Shown in pieces: positions 19,568 to 36,237 of a stretch of 64,000 nucleotides of DNA. The stretch comes from Actinomycetota bacterium (GTDB taxonomy: Bacteria; Actinomycetota; Thermoleophilia; Gaiellales; F1-60-MAGs149): contig VGBM01000002.1 of NCBI GenBank assembly GCA_016870485.1, positions 62,001 through 126,000 of the forward strand, written 5' to 3'. Below the pieces are notes generated by a model, which searched no databases, was not told where the DNA came from, and worked only from the letters and a program-made list of their open reading frames with translations. The translations under genes and the position numbers were made by a program. Each line of letters opens with the position of its first letter. Within the stretch, counting starts at the first letter, position 1.

Positions 19568-21679
19568 TTACGCCTTCGCCGTGATCGTCTCGGCGATGTT
19601 CTTGGGCACTTCCTCGTAGCGGAGGAACTGCATGGTGTAGGTGGCGCGCCCCTGCGAGAGGGAGCGCACGTCGGTCGCGTAGCCGAACATCTCGGCGAGC
19701 GGGACGCGGGCCGTGATCACCTGCGCGTTGCCGCGGGGCTCCATACCCTCGACGCGGCCGCGCCGGCTGTTGAGGTCGCCGATCACGTCGCCCATGTACT
19801 CCTCGGGCGTCACGACCTCGACCGCGAAGATCGGCTCGAGCAGGGCGGAGTCGCCCTTGCGCAGGCCCTCCTTGAGGGCCATCGAGCCGGCGATCTTGAA
19901 GGCCATCTCGGACGAGTCGACGTCGTGGTACGAGCCGTCCACGAGGGCGACCTTGACGTCGACGACCGGGAAGCCGGCGATCACGCCGGTGTCGAGCGCC
20001 TCGCGCACGCCCTGGTCGACGGCGTTGTGGTAGTCCTTCGGCACGACGCCGCCGACGATCTCGGAGGCGAACGAATAGCCCTCGCCCGGCTCGGTCGGCT
20101 CGACGCGCAGCCAGACGTCGCCGTACTGGCCGCGGCCACCGGTCTGGCGGACGAACTTGCCCTGGATCTTCTCGACGACCTTGCGGATCGTCTCGCGGTA
20201 CGCGACCTGCGGCTTGCCGACGTTGGCGTCGACGGAGAACTCGCGCATCAGGCGGTCCACGATGATCTCGAGGTGCAGCTCGCCCATGCCGGCGATCAGC
20301 GTCTGTCCCGTCTCCTCATCCGTCTTGACGCGGAAGGTGGGGTCCTCCTCGGACAGGCGCTGCAGCGCCGTCGCGAGCTTGTCCTGGTCGGCCTTCGTCT
20401 TCGGCTCGACGGCGACCTCGATGACCGGCTCGGGGAAGTCGATCGACTCGAGCAGGATCGCATTCTTCTCGTCGCAGAGCGTGTCGCCCGTCGTGGTCGC
20501 CTTGAGGCCGACGGCGGCGGCGATCTCGCCGGCGCCGATCTCCTCGCGCTCCTCGCGGTGGTTGGCGTGCATCTGGAGGATGCGGCCCACGCGCTCCTTC
20601 TTGTCCGTCGACGCGTTGTAGACGGGCGAGCCGGCGGAGAGGGTGCCGGAGTAGACGCGGAAGTAGGTCAGCTTGCCGACGAACGGGTCGCTCATCACCT
20701 TGAAGGCGAGCGCGGCGAACGGCGCGTCGAGCCTGGCCTCGCGCACCAGCTCCTCGTCCGAGCGCGGCTTGGTGCCGGTCACGGGCGGGATGTCGAGCGG
20801 GCTCGGCAGGTAGGCGACGACGGCGTCGAGCAGCTGCTGGACGCCCTTGTTCTTGAAGGCGGTGCCGCACAGGAGCGGCGTGATCGAGAGGTCGAGGGTG
20901 GCCGCGCGGATCGCGGCGACGAGCGCCTGCTCGTCGATCGGCTGGTCCTCGAGGAAGGCCAGCATGATCTCCTCGTCGTGGTCGGCGACGGCCTCGACGA
21001 GCTCGTGCCGCGCCAGCTCGGCGGCGGCGAGGAGATCGCCCTCGGGGTCCGACTCGGACCAGGACAGGCCGCGCTCGTCCTGGTCGAAGAGGATCACCTT
21101 CATGCGCACCAGGTCGACGATGCCGCGGAAGTCCTCCTCCGCGCCGATCGGGATCTGGATGGCGACGGGGTTCGCGCCGAGGCGGTCGACGATCGTCGAC
21201 TTGACGAAGTCGAAGTCGGCGCCGACGCGGTCCATCTTGTTGACGAACGCCACGCGCGGCACCTCGTACTTGTCGGCCTGGCGCCAGACGGTTTCGGACT
21301 GCGGCTGGACGCCGGCGACCGAGTCGAACACGGCGACGGCGCCGTCGAGGACGCGCAGCGAGCGCTCCACCTCGACGGTGAAGTCCACGTGCCCGGGTGT
21401 ATCGATGATGTTGATCCGATGGCCCGACCACAGCGCCGTCGTGGCCGCCGACGTGATCGTGATGCCGCGCTCCTGCTCCTGGACCATCCAGTCCATCGTC
21501 GCCGCGCCCTCGTGCACCTCGCCCAGTTTGTGGGTGCGGCCCGTGTAGAACAGGACGCGCTCGGTGACGGTGGTCTTGCCCGCATCGATGTGGGCCATGA
21601 TCCCGATGTTGCGGAACTTGCCGAGATCGCTGGCCGCAGGCGCGACGGAATCGGTCTGGGTCTCGATGACGGTGCTCAT
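19568..21679 (-). CDS. fusA: translation elongation factor G
   Basis: Translocase GTPase of 703 residues. The G1 loop is AHIDAGKTT, with DTPGHVDFT for G3 and NKMDRVGAD for G4. The C-terminal part has [11 protein letters not shown] and the end segment [16 protein letters not shown]. All five domains are present, so it is the canonical factor rather than a tetracycline-resistance relative. It sits between rpsG and tuf in a normal str operon. Confidence 0.99.
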   Translation of the reverse strand: MSTVIETQTDSVAPAASDLGKFRNIGIMAHIDAGKTTVTERVLFYTGRTHKLGEVHEGAATMDWMVQEQERGITITSAATTALWSGHRINIIDTPGHVDFTVEVERSLRVLDGAVAVFDSVAGVQPQSETVWRQADKYEVPRVAFVNKMDRVGADFDFVKSTIVDRLGANPVAIQIPIGAEEDFRGIVDLVRMKVILFDQDERGLSWSESDPEGDLLAAAELARHELVEAVADHDEEIMLAFLEDQPIDEQALVAAIRAATLDLSITPLLCGTAFKNKGVQQLLDAVVAYLPSPLDIPPVTGTKPRSDEELVREARLDAPFAALAFKVMSDPFVGKLTYFRVYSGTLSAGSPVYNASTDKKERVGRILQMHANHREEREEIGAGEIAAAVGLKATTTGDTLCDEKNAILLESIDFPEPVIEVAVEPKTKADQDKLATALQRLSEEDPTFRVKTDEETGQTLIAGMGELHLEIIVDRLMREFSVDANVGKPQVAYRETIRKVVEKIQGKFVRQTGGRGQYGDVWLRVEPTEPGEGYSFASEIVGGVVPKDYHNAVDQGVREALDTGVIAGFPVVDVKVALVDGSYHDVDSSEMAFKIAGSMALKEGLRKGDSALLEPIFAVEVVTPEEYMGDVIGDLNSRRGRVEGMEPRGNAQVITARVPLAEMFGYATDVRSLSQGRATYTMQFLRYEEVPKNIAETITAKA

Positions 21680-21684
21680 AGGAG

Positions 21685-22155
21685 TTACCAGCGGTAGTGG
21701 GCGAAGGCCTTGTTGGCCTGGGCCATGCGGTAGATGTCGTCCTTGCGCTTGAACGCGCCACCCTGCTGGTTGGTCGCGTCCAGGATCTCGGCGGCCAGGC
21801 GCTCGGCCGAGCCGCGCTCGCGGCGCTGGCGGGCGAACGTCACGAGCCAGCGCACGGCCAGGGTGCGCGCGCGGCGGACGGGCACCTCGACGGGCACCTG
21901 GTAGTTGGCGCCGCCGACGCGCCGGCTGCGGGTCTCGAGGACCGGCGTGACCGACTTGATCGCCTGGTCGAGCATCTCGACCGGCTCGCGGCCCGACTTC
22001 TCGGCCACGATGGCGAGGGCGCCGTAGACGATCTGCTCCGCGGTGGAGCGCTTGCCGTCGAGCATCACCTTGTTGATCACCTGCGTGACCAGGGTGGACC
22101 CGTAGACGGAATCGGCCGCGAGCTCGCGGGGGACGATGGCGGCGCGGCGCGGCAT
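21685..22155 (-). CDS. rpsG: 30S ribosomal protein S7
   Basis: A 156-residue head-assembly protein. It starts [20 protein letters not shown] and has [20 protein letters not shown] and the C-terminal [21 protein letters not shown]. In E. coli S7 regulates the str operon. Its ATG overlaps the rpsL stop (TGATG). Confidence 0.98.
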   Translation of the reverse strand: MPRRAAIVPRELAADSVYGSTLVTQVINKVMLDGKRSTAEQIVYGALAIVAEKSGREPVEMLDQAIKSVTPVLETRSRRVGGANYQVPVEVPVRRARTLAVRWLVTFARQRRERGSAERLAAEILDATNQQGGAFKRKDDIYRMAQANKAFAHYRW

Positions 22156-22523
22156 CAGGACTTCTTGGCCCCGTACTTGGAGCGGGCCTGCCTGCGGTCC
22201 GCGACGCCCGACGTGTCGAGCGCGGCGCGGACGATCTTGTAGCGGATGCCCGGCAGGTCCTTCACGCGGCCGCCGCGGATCAGCACGACGGAGTGCTCCT
22301 GCAGGTTGTGGCCGATGCCCGGGATGTAGGCCGTGACCTCCATGCCGTTCGAGAGCCGGACGCGCGCGACCTTCCGCAGGGCCGAGTTCGGCTTCTTCGG
22401 GGTCGTCGTGTACACGCGCGTGCAGACCCCGCGCTTCTGCGGGGCGCCCTTCAGCGCGGGCGTCTTGTTCTTCGACTTCTCGGGCGTGCGGGGCTTCCGC
22501 ACGAGCTGATTGATAGTGGGCAA
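22155..22523 (-). CDS. rpsL: 30S ribosomal protein S12, TTG start
   Basis: Decoding-centre protein of 122 residues. The conserved loop [19 protein letters not shown] keeps the lysine whose change gives streptomycin resistance elsewhere, and GRVKDLPG keeps the modified aspartate. The start giving the family N-terminus (M-P-T-I-N-Q-L) is a TTG at 22523 preceded by GAGG. It is the first gene of the str operon, behind the promoter at 22598-22626. Confidence 0.97.
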   Translation of the reverse strand: MPTINQLVRKPRTPEKSKNKTPALKGAPQKRGVCTRVYTTTPKKPNSALRKVARVRLSNGMEVTAYIPGIGHNLQEHSVVLIRGGRVKDLPGIRYKIVRAALDTSGVADRRQARSKYGAKKS

Positions 22524-22597
22524 AGGACCTCTATCGGGGGTTGGACGAGCGCCTCAGGGCGCACGATGAGAGAGGCGACCGCAGTCGCGACCGGAGA

Positions 22598-22626
22598 ACT
22601 GTACGGCAAACGGGCGAAAGCGCCAA
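22598..22626 (-). promoter_or_regulatory. str operon promoter
   Basis: On the minus strand TTGGCG (22621-22626) and TACAGT (22598-22603) are separated by exactly 17 bases, a good housekeeping sigma-factor match. It predicts a leader of about 70 bases before rpsL. The leader contains two short hairpins, GCGAC/GTCGC and GCGCC/GGCGC. Confidence 0.75.
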
Positions 22627-22666
22627 ACGGGAACCGTCACCCCCACGGGGCAGGGTCCGCGCCGGA

Positions 22667-22703
22667 GGCGCCCGAGCGCCGTTGGGGCTGTTCTACAGCA
22701 GCC
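22667..22703 (-). terminator. possible terminator after the decapeptide-repeat gene
   Basis: Two hairpins follow the stop codon at 22717: GGCTG/CAGCC (22686-22703) and GGCGC-CCGA-GCGCC (22667-22680). There is no U tract, so this is only a candidate for separating this gene from the str promoter. Confidence 0.4.
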
Positions 22704-22716
22704 GCCGGACGGCGCC

Positions 22717-23667
22717 CTACGGGCTCAGGAACTGCAGGCCCAGAGCCGTCTGCTGGCCCGCACCGAGAACTGAGACCGTGCGCCCGGCGGACTGCTCAAC
22801 TTGCAGAGCAACCTGCTGACCCGCGTTCAAGTGGAGTACTGAACTCACCGTCAGCTCCGTGGGCGCATTGAGGATCACCGCGTTCTCCCGCTCCCCCGCC
22901 AGCACCGCCCCGCTCCCCGTGTCCACGATCCAGACGCCGCGCGCGCCGCTGCCGTTGTCCTCGAACACCACCCCCGCCGTCACCTGGTAGACCCCGGCCA
23001 CGGGCGCGGTCAGCCGGTCGGGCTGGGCGTCCGACCAGACGCCGCCCTGGCTGTACGCCCGCGCCCCGAATCTGAGCGTCGTGCGCGTCCCCGACGCGAG
23101 GTCGATGCGCGTGCCCTCGGCGAGGTAGACGCGGGCGCCGGGCAGGGCTGCGAGCTCGCCGGGCCCGACGGCGCCGCGGGCGATCTCGCTCGCCCCCACC
23201 CCGCCGGGCGCGATCTGGCCCTTGCCGATGCTGTCGGGGGCGATCTTGCTGGCGCCGATCGAGCCGTTGGCGATGTCGATGGCGCGCACCGCGCCCTGCG
23301 CGAGCTCCTCCGAGCCGACGGCGCCCGCCGCGATCTCGCTCCGCCCGACGGCCCCGGGCGCGATCTGCGCGGCCCGCACGCTGCCCGCGGCGAGCCCGGG
23401 CGCGGGGTACGCCCCGGTCAGGACGCCCCCGGCGGGGATCCCCTTCAGGGACCACGGCGCGACCTGGCGCTTCGCGAAGGCCGCGTAGCGCAGCGATCCC
23501 GCCCTGACCTTGGCGTTCGTGACGGCGCCGTTTTTGAGCTGCGCGGTGCCGATCAGGGCGCGGGCGCGCTCCTCGGCGGCGCCGCCGAGTGCGGGCAGGG
23601 CGGCGCCCACACCGACGGCGAGGACGACGAGCGCCGCGACGGCGCGGCGCGGGATGGTGCGGGACAT
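22717..23667 (-). CDS. secreted decapeptide-repeat protein with C1q-like C-terminus
   Basis: A 316-residue protein with an N-terminal signal peptide (Arg-rich start, hydrophobic residues about 9-25, cleavage likely near ALGGAAE). Residues about 40-180 consist largely of ten-residue units of the pattern xxIAxGAVGx (for example RSEIAAGAVG, ASKIAPDSIG). The last 130 residues resemble a C1q/TNF-like jelly roll, with repeated strands GVYQVTAGVVFED and SVLHLNAGQQVALQVEQ. The start is the ATG at 23667 with GGGAGGAGA before it. Such repeat proteins are common in secretomes of high-GC Gram-positives; the role is unknown. Confidence 0.75.
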   Translation of the reverse strand: MSRTIPRRAVAALVVLAVGVGAALPALGGAAEERARALIGTAQLKNGAVTNAKVRAGSLRYAAFAKRQVAPWSLKGIPAGGVLTGAYPAPGLAAGSVRAAQIAPGAVGRSEIAAGAVGSEELAQGAVRAIDIANGSIGASKIAPDSIGKGQIAPGGVGASEIARGAVGPGELAALPGARVYLAEGTRIDLASGTRTTLRFGARAYSQGGVWSDAQPDRLTAPVAGVYQVTAGVVFEDNGSGARGVWIVDTGSGAVLAGERENAVILNAPTELTVSSVLHLNAGQQVALQVEQSAGRTVSVLGAGQQTALGLQFLSP

Positions 23668-23744
23668 GGGCGGTCTCCTCCCTCGGGACCGGGCGATTGT
23701 GGACGGCGTCCGGCGGCGGTGCAAGGCCGTGCGATGATCCGGGG

Positions 23745-24263
23745 GTGGAGTTCCCCGACCTGCCCCTCCCCCTCGCCGGCGGCGGCGTCCTCGAGCGCGA
23801 CGACCTGCTCGGGCGGCCCTGGGTCGTGTACCTGACCCGCCACCCCGGCTGACCCGTCTGCCAGCGGCACCTCCGCCGTGTTGTGGAGGCCCGGGAGGCG
23901 ATCAGGGCGCGCGGCGGCGACCTCCTCGTCGTCATGCCGATCCCCGCCGAACGCGCCGAGGCCTGGCGCCACGGCCACGGCGCCCGCGACGTCCTCGTGG
24001 CGGGCGATCCCGAGCGCGAGCTCTACCGCGCCCTCGGCGTCGGGCGCGGCTCGGCCCGGGCGCTCCTCCTTGACGGCGCCTCGTGGCGCGACGGGTTCCG
24101 GGAGGCGGCGCGCCTCAGGCCCGCCTGGAAGGCGCGCGGCGACGACGGCTTCCAGCTCGGGGCGGACCTCCTGCTCGGCCCCGACGCGGACGTGCGCCTC
24201 CTGCACCGCGCGACGAGCGCGGCCGATCGCGTGCCGGTCGACGAGCTCCTGGCCCGCCTGTGA
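23745..24263 (+). CDS. putative selenocysteine-containing peroxiredoxin-like protein (SelU/PRXL2, AhpC-TSA_2 type)
   Basis: Read through the in-frame TGA at 23850-23852, the 172-residue product (GTG at 23745) is one continuous thioredoxin-fold protein. It has GRPWVVYLTRHPG, then Sec36 (UGA)-Pro-Val-Cys39 as the redox motif, then QRHLRRVVEAREAI, LLVVMPIP and DPERELYRALGVGRGSAR. The last block matches the DPExxxYxxLG segment of the AhpC-TSA_2/PRXL2 family, whose members normally have CxxC here. Eukaryotic SelU has UxxC at the same place. A SECIS-like hairpin follows. A standard gene caller would start at GTG 23883 and lose the active site. The alternative is a pseudogene or a TGC-to-TGA sequencing error. 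Selenocysteine-insertion genes are not in the window. Confidence 0.75.
23865..23893 (+). promoter_or_regulatory. SECIS-like hairpin after the UGA codon
   Basis: Beginning 17 nt after the UGA, CCTCC (23870-23874) pairs with GGAGG (23885-23889) around a ten-base loop GCCGUGUUGU. An outer CGG (23865-23867) can pair with CCG (23891-23893) across a small internal loop. Distance, stem size and a G at the start of a GU-rich apical loop agree with the known bacterial SECIS pattern. It lies inside the coding sequence, as in bacterial selenoprotein genes. Confidence 0.6.
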
Positions 24264-24308
24264 GCGTGTCGGCGCCCCGCCCCCGGACGGGGACGGGGCG
24301 CCGCACGC
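24264..24308. terminator. bidirectional terminator between the selenoprotein-like gene and rpoC
   Basis: A long hairpin: GCGTG pairs with CACGC on the outside and GGCGCCCCG with CGGGGCGCC inside, with a further CCCC/GGGG near the tip. It starts at the base after the plus-strand stop and ends four bases before the minus-strand rpoC stop, so it can serve both convergent genes. Confidence 0.8.
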
Positions 24309-24311
24309 TGC

Positions 24312-29258
<4,947 letters not shown>

Positions 29259-29306
29259 GGTGAGTCTCCTATCGCGGGAAGGGATGCCTGTCGTCGCCCG
29301 GGGCGC

Positions 29307-32930
<3,624 letters not shown>

Positions 32931-32998
32931 GGGCCCTCCTAGGGCTTGAAGGTATGACGACGGATGCTCGGCGCGGGCGGGTCGGCGAGCGAACGCGC

Positions 32999-33004
32999 AG
33001 TCTA
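32999..33004 (-). promoter_or_regulatory. possible downstream rpoB promoter -10 element
   Basis: TAGACT on the minus strand, preceded by a TGTGG context, about 70 bases before the rpoB start. No convincing -35 hexamer is found 17 bases upstream, so this is tentative. Confidence 0.4.
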
Positions 33005-33062
33005 CCACAGGGTCCCGCGGCCGCGCGTCACCCCTCCCGGGGCGGGGCCGTCGGATGCGCAG

Positions 33063-33091
33063 ACCGTACAGCCGTATCGACCCCGCGTCCA
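33063..33091 (-). promoter_or_regulatory. possible upstream rpoB promoter
   Basis: TGGACG (33086-33091) and TACGGT (33063-33068) lie 17 bases apart on the minus strand. This would give an rpoB leader of about 125 bases. The region 32931-33127 is the divergent spacer between rpoB and the antitoxin gene. Confidence 0.5.
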
Positions 33092-33127
33092 CGCGAATCG
33101 CCCCATGCTCCCAGAAAGGTGTAGCAT

Positions 33128-33391
33128 ATGGCCGTGCTCACGATCGCGGAGGCAGCCGCCCAGACGGGCCGCGGACCGGAGACCGTGCGCCGCTGGGTGC
33201 GCCAGGGCCGGCTCGCCGCGCACCGCCGCCGGGGGCGCCTGTACGTGCACCCCGACGAGCTCGAGGCGCTGGTGGCGCGGCCCGCCCTCGACCTGCCGCC
33301 GGGCTGGGCCCGGACCAGCTGGGGCACGCGCCAGCCCGACTGGGTCGCGGAGCTGCGCCGCCAGCGCGGCGGGCGAAGGCTTGGCGGCTGA
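33128..33391 (+). CDS. helix-turn-helix antitoxin (excisionase/MerR-like DNA-binding domain)
   Basis: An 87-residue protein whose first 60 residues form an HTH_17-type winged helix ([20 protein letters not shown], then [19 protein letters not shown]). A C-terminal tail with [14 protein letters not shown] would bind the toxin. Its stop overlaps the next gene (TGATG), the normal layout of a toxin-antitoxin pair, and it probably represses its own promoter. I start at the ATG at 33128, preceded by AGAAAGGTG. The GTG at 33134 is an alternative, because TAGCAT lies exactly six bases before it, as in the leaderless genes of this window. Confidence 0.8.
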   Translation: MAVLTIAEAAAQTGRGPETVRRWVRQGRLAAHRRRGRLYVHPDELEALVARPALDLPPGWARTSWGTRQPDWVAELRRQRGGRRLGG

Positions 33392-33777
33392 TGCTGGTCG
33401 TCGACCCCACCGTCGTCCTCCCCATCCTCGCCGCGGGCACGCCCTGGGCGGGCGCCGGCGACGACGACCTCGTCGCGCCGCCGCTTCTGTGGTCCGAGTG
33501 CCGCTCGCTCCTGCACGACCTCGCCCGCCGTGGCGTCCTTCCCGCCCCCGAGGCGCGCCGCCTGCGCCGCGCCCTCGACCGCGCCCCCATCACGGAGCTC
33601 GGCCACCCCCAGCTCGGCGAGGAGGCGTGGCGGATGGCCGACCTCCTCAACCACCCCCGCACGGAGGCCGCCGAGTACGTCGCCCTCGCGCGGCTGACCG
33701 GCGCGCGCCTGGCCACGCTCGACCGCGACCTCGCCGAGCGCGCCGCCGTGGCCTGCCGCGTACGGCCGCCGGGTTAG
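33391..33777 (+). CDS. PIN-domain ribonuclease toxin (VapC-like)
   Basis: A 128-residue PIN-domain protein. The first acidic residue is in LVVDPTVVLPIL (Asp5), a second is in the PPLLWSECRSLLHDL helix, and the C-terminal block EYVALARLTGARLATLDRDLAE supplies the remaining acidic residues of the metal site. Family members cleave RNA, often tRNA. It begins on the last base of the antitoxin stop. The pair is inserted, on the opposite strand, between rpoB and rplL, which are usually neighbours. Confidence 0.85.
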   Translation: MLVVDPTVVLPILAAGTPWAGAGDDDLVAPPLLWSECRSLLHDLARRGVLPAPEARRLRRALDRAPITELGHPQLGEEAWRMADLLNHPRTEAAEYVALARLTGARLATLDRDLAERAAVACRVRPPG

Positions 33778-33813
33778 CCGGCCGCACGCGCGGGAGAACC
33801 CGGCCGCGAACGA

Positions 33814-33845
33814 CGACGGGCCCCGGGTCGCCCCGGGGCCCGTCG
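33814..33845. terminator. bidirectional terminator between the PIN toxin and rplL
   Basis: A perfect 14-bp stem, CGACGGGCCCCGGG paired with CCCGGGGCCCGTCG, with the four-base loop TCGC. It lies between the convergent toxin gene and rplL and is the strongest hairpin seen in the window. Confidence 0.85.
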
Positions 33846-33883
33846 CAGCGGCACGGCGGGCCGGAGCCCGCGACGAGGTGCGG

Positions 33884-34270
33884 CTAGCGCAGCTCGACGG
33901 TCGCGCCGGCCTCCTCGAGCTCCGCCTTGATCTTCTGGGCGTCCTCGGCGGGCACGCCCTCCTTGACCATGGACGGGGCGCCGTCGGCGATGTCCTTGGC
34001 CTCCTTGAGGCCCAGGCCCGTCGCCGAGCGGATCACCTTGATCACGGGGATCTTCTGCGAGCCGGCCTCGGCGAGGAAGACGTCGAACGACGTCTTCTCC
34101 TCGGCCGGCGCGTCGGCGTCGCCGCCGCCGCCCGCCGCCGGGGCCGCGACCGCGACCGCGGCCGCCGCCGAGACGCCGAACTCCTCCTCGAGCGCCTTGA
34201 CGAGGTTCGACAGGTCCATGACGGACATGCCCTTGATCTCCTCGATCATCTGATCGGTGGTCATAGCCAT
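33884..34270 (-). CDS. rplL: 50S ribosomal protein L7/L12
   Basis: A 128-residue stalk protein. The N-terminal dimerisation domain ([23 protein letters not shown]) is joined by an Ala/Gly-rich hinge (about 35-55) to the C-terminal factor-binding domain ([20 protein letters not shown]). It follows rplJ by about 40 bases and ends at the bidirectional terminator. Confidence 0.98.
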   Translation of the reverse strand: MAMTTDQMIEEIKGMSVMDLSNLVKALEEEFGVSAAAAVAVAAPAAGGGGDADAPAEEKTSFDVFLAEAGSQKIPVIKVIRSATGLGLKEAKDIADGAPSMVKEGVPAEDAQKIKAELEEAGATVELR

Positions 34271-34312
34271 GACCTCTGACTCCTTGTGTTCGTGTGGTTC
34301 GTGGGGCCCCGC

Positions 34313-34837
34313 CTACGCGGCGGCGGCCTTCTGCTTCTCAATCTGGTCCAGCGCGACCACGAGGCCGCGCGGGATCTGGGACATGACGCTCGCGAGGCCC
34401 TGGATCGGCCCGTTGAGCGCGACGACGAGCTGCGCGTGCAGCTGCTCGCGCGACGGCAGCGAGGCCAGCGTCTTGACGCCCTGGGCGTCGTAGACCGCGC
34501 CGTCGATGATGCCGCCCTTGATCTGCAGGAGGTCGGTCTCCTTCGCCGCCTTGGCCAGGGCCTTGGCGACGGCGGAGGCGTCGTCCTTGCAGAACGCGAT
34601 CGCCGTCGGGCCGGACAGGAACTCGAGGAGCCCCTCCTTGCCCGCACGCTGCGCCGCGATCCGGGTCAGCGTGTTCTTCGTCACGTACAGCTCCGCCCCG
34701 AGCGGGCGCAGCTCGCGGCGGATCTGGGCCAGCTGGGACACGCCCAGGCCGCGGTAGTCGGTGACGATCATGGAGGCCGCGTCGTTGAGCTCGCGCTCGA
34801 GCTCGACGATGACCTCCTCCTTTCGCTCCTTCAGCAT
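34313..34837 (-). CDS. rplJ: 50S ribosomal protein L10
   Basis: Stalk-base protein of 174 residues that anchors L7/L12 dimers. The start MLKERKEEVIVELERELNDA is at the ATG at 34837, preceded by a near-perfect AAAGGAGGTG. The middle block YVTKNTLTRIA is conserved. A structured L10-type leader lies upstream, so autogenous control is likely. Confidence 0.97.
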   Translation of the reverse strand: MLKERKEEVIVELERELNDAASMIVTDYRGLGVSQLAQIRRELRPLGAELYVTKNTLTRIAAQRAGKEGLLEFLSGPTAIAFCKDDASAVAKALAKAAKETDLLQIKGGIIDGAVYDAQGVKTLASLPSREQLHAQLVVALNGPIQGLASVMSQIPRGLVVALDQIEKQKAAAA

Positions 34838-34910
34838 GCAGTACCACCTCCTTTCCGTCGCGGGCCCGCCGGTGACGGCGGGCACGGGACGGCGGGCCGG
34901 TGGGCCTGCC

Positions 34911-34975
34911 CTCCGCGTCCACCGCCTGCGCCGGGCCTACCCGCCCCGAGGGGCGGCGCCGGCGGTCTGAGGCGT
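34911..34975 (-). promoter_or_regulatory. L10-type ribosomal leader upstream of rplJ
   Basis: On the minus strand AGACCGCC pairs with GGCGGT, GGCGC with GCGCC, and an inner CCGCCCC/GGGGCGG hairpin closes the top, with unpaired purines around AGAC and GGA. This nested structure, 75-140 bases before rplJ, resembles the L10(L12)4-binding leader known in many bacteria, which represses rplJ-rplL when L10 is in excess. Assignment is by pattern only. Confidence 0.6.
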
Positions 34976-35009
34976 CGGGTACGCGAGTTGTGGAGGAGAC
35001 GAATCGCCG

Positions 35010-35720
35010 TTAGGCGGACGCCTCCTCGAGCACGTCACGCGTGCGCGACGGGTCGATCTTGATGCCCGGCCCCATGCTGGAGCTGAGCACCACGGACTTG
35101 ATGTAGCGGCCCTTCGCGGAGGCCGGCTTGGCGCGGAGGATCTCCTCCAGCACGGTGGCGTAGTTCTCGCCGAGGGCCTCGGCGCCGAACGACTTCTTGC
35201 CGAGCGGCACGTGCACGATGCCCGTGCGGTCGGTGCGGTACTCGATCTTGCCGCTCTTGATGTCCTCGACGGCCTTCTTGATGTCCATCGTGACGGTGCC
35301 GGTCTTCGGGTTCGGCATCTTGCCGGACGGGCCGAGGACGCGGCCGAGCTTGCCGACGGTGACCATCATGTCGGGCGTCGCCACGGTGACGTCGAAGTCG
35401 TCGAAGCCGTCGAGGATGCGCTGGGCGAGGTCCTCGCCGCCGACCACGTCGGCGCCGGCGGCCTCGGCCTCGGCGGCCTTGTCGCCCTGGGCGAAGACGG
35501 CCACGCGGGCGTTCGAGCCCGTGCCGTGCGGCAGCATCACGGTGCCGCGCAGCTGCTCCTCGGCGTGGCGGACGTTGATGCCGAGGCGGAAGTGCACCTC
35601 GACCGTCTCGTCGAACTTGGCGTCCGGCGTCTCCTTGAGCAGGCGCACGGCCTCCAGCGGCTGGTACAGGCGCTCGCGGTCGACCATCGCGCGGGCGGCC
35701 TTCAGGCGCTTGCCGCTCAT
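35010..35720 (-). CDS. rplA: 50S ribosomal protein L1
   Basis: A 236-residue protein of the mobile L1 stalk. It has the central [20 protein letters not shown] block and the C-terminal end with [20 protein letters not shown]1 represses the rplK-rplA operon in many bacteria. Its ATG overlaps the rplK stop (ATGA). Confidence 0.98.
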   Translation of the reverse strand: MSGKRLKAARAMVDRERLYQPLEAVRLLKETPDAKFDETVEVHFRLGINVRHAEEQLRGTVMLPHGTGSNARVAVFAQGDKAAEAEAAGADVVGGEDLAQRILDGFDDFDVTVATPDMMVTVGKLGRVLGPSGKMPNPKTGTVTMDIKKAVEDIKSGKIEYRTDRTGIVHVPLGKKSFGAEALGENYATVLEEILRAKPASAKGRYIKSVVLSSSMGPGIKIDPSRTRDVLEEASA

Positions 35721-36145
35721 GCCTCCACCTCCACGCCCATCGAGCGCGCCGTGCCGGCGATGATCTCCATCGCGGCGTCGACGTCGTTCGCGTTCAGGTC
35801 GGGCAGCTTCGTCTCGGCGATCGAGCGCAGCTGGTCCTTGGACAGCGTGCCGACCTTGTCGCGGTGCGGCACGGCCGACCCGCTCTTCAGCTTCAGGGCC
35901 TCCTTGATCAGCACGGCCGCCGGCGGCGTCTTCGTGATGAACGTGAAGGAGCGGTCCTCGTAGACCGAGATCTCAACCGGGATGATCCGGCCGGCCTGCT
36001 CGCTCTGCGTGTCGGCGTTGAACGCCTTGCAGAAGTCCATGATGTTGACCCCGTGCTGGCCGAGGGCCGGGCCGACGGGCGGCGCGGGATTCGCCTGGCC
36101 GGCGGGGATCTGGAGCTTGATGATGGTGACGACCCTGCCGGCCAT
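35717..36145 (-). CDS. rplK: 50S ribosomal protein L11
   Basis: A 142-residue protein of the GTPase-associated centre, target region of thiostrepton. The start at the ATG at 36145 (AGGAAG before it) gives [20 protein letters not shown]. The next block, [19 protein letters not shown], is diagnostic. The 92 bases separating it from nusG contain a GCCGGG/CCCGGC hairpin that might be part of a leader. Confidence 0.98.
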   Translation of the reverse strand: MAGRVVTIIKLQIPAGQANPAPPVGPALGQHGVNIMDFCKAFNADTQSEQAGRIIPVEISVYEDRSFTFITKTPPAAVLIKEALKLKSGSAVPHRDKVGTLSKDQLRSIAETKLPDLNANDVDAAMEIIAGTARSMGVEVEA

Positions 36146-36237
36146 CGCTTCCTTCCTGTGGTGCATGCGCCGGGGGTCGCCCGGCTCCCACGTAGACCGC
36201 CCGCGCGTTCGCGGACGGCGCGAATCCTAGGACAGGA

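Noticed and set aside
23850-23852. Reading the UGA as a true stop, with a separate gene starting at 23883
   Set aside because: The part before the UGA is too short and lacks a role alone, and the two sides together make one family-length protein with the redox motif across the codon. Kept as an alternative, not the main call.
36146-36237. An L1-binding leader before rplK
   Set aside because: A GCCGGG/CCCGGC hairpin is present, but I could not match the known L1-site sequence with confidence.
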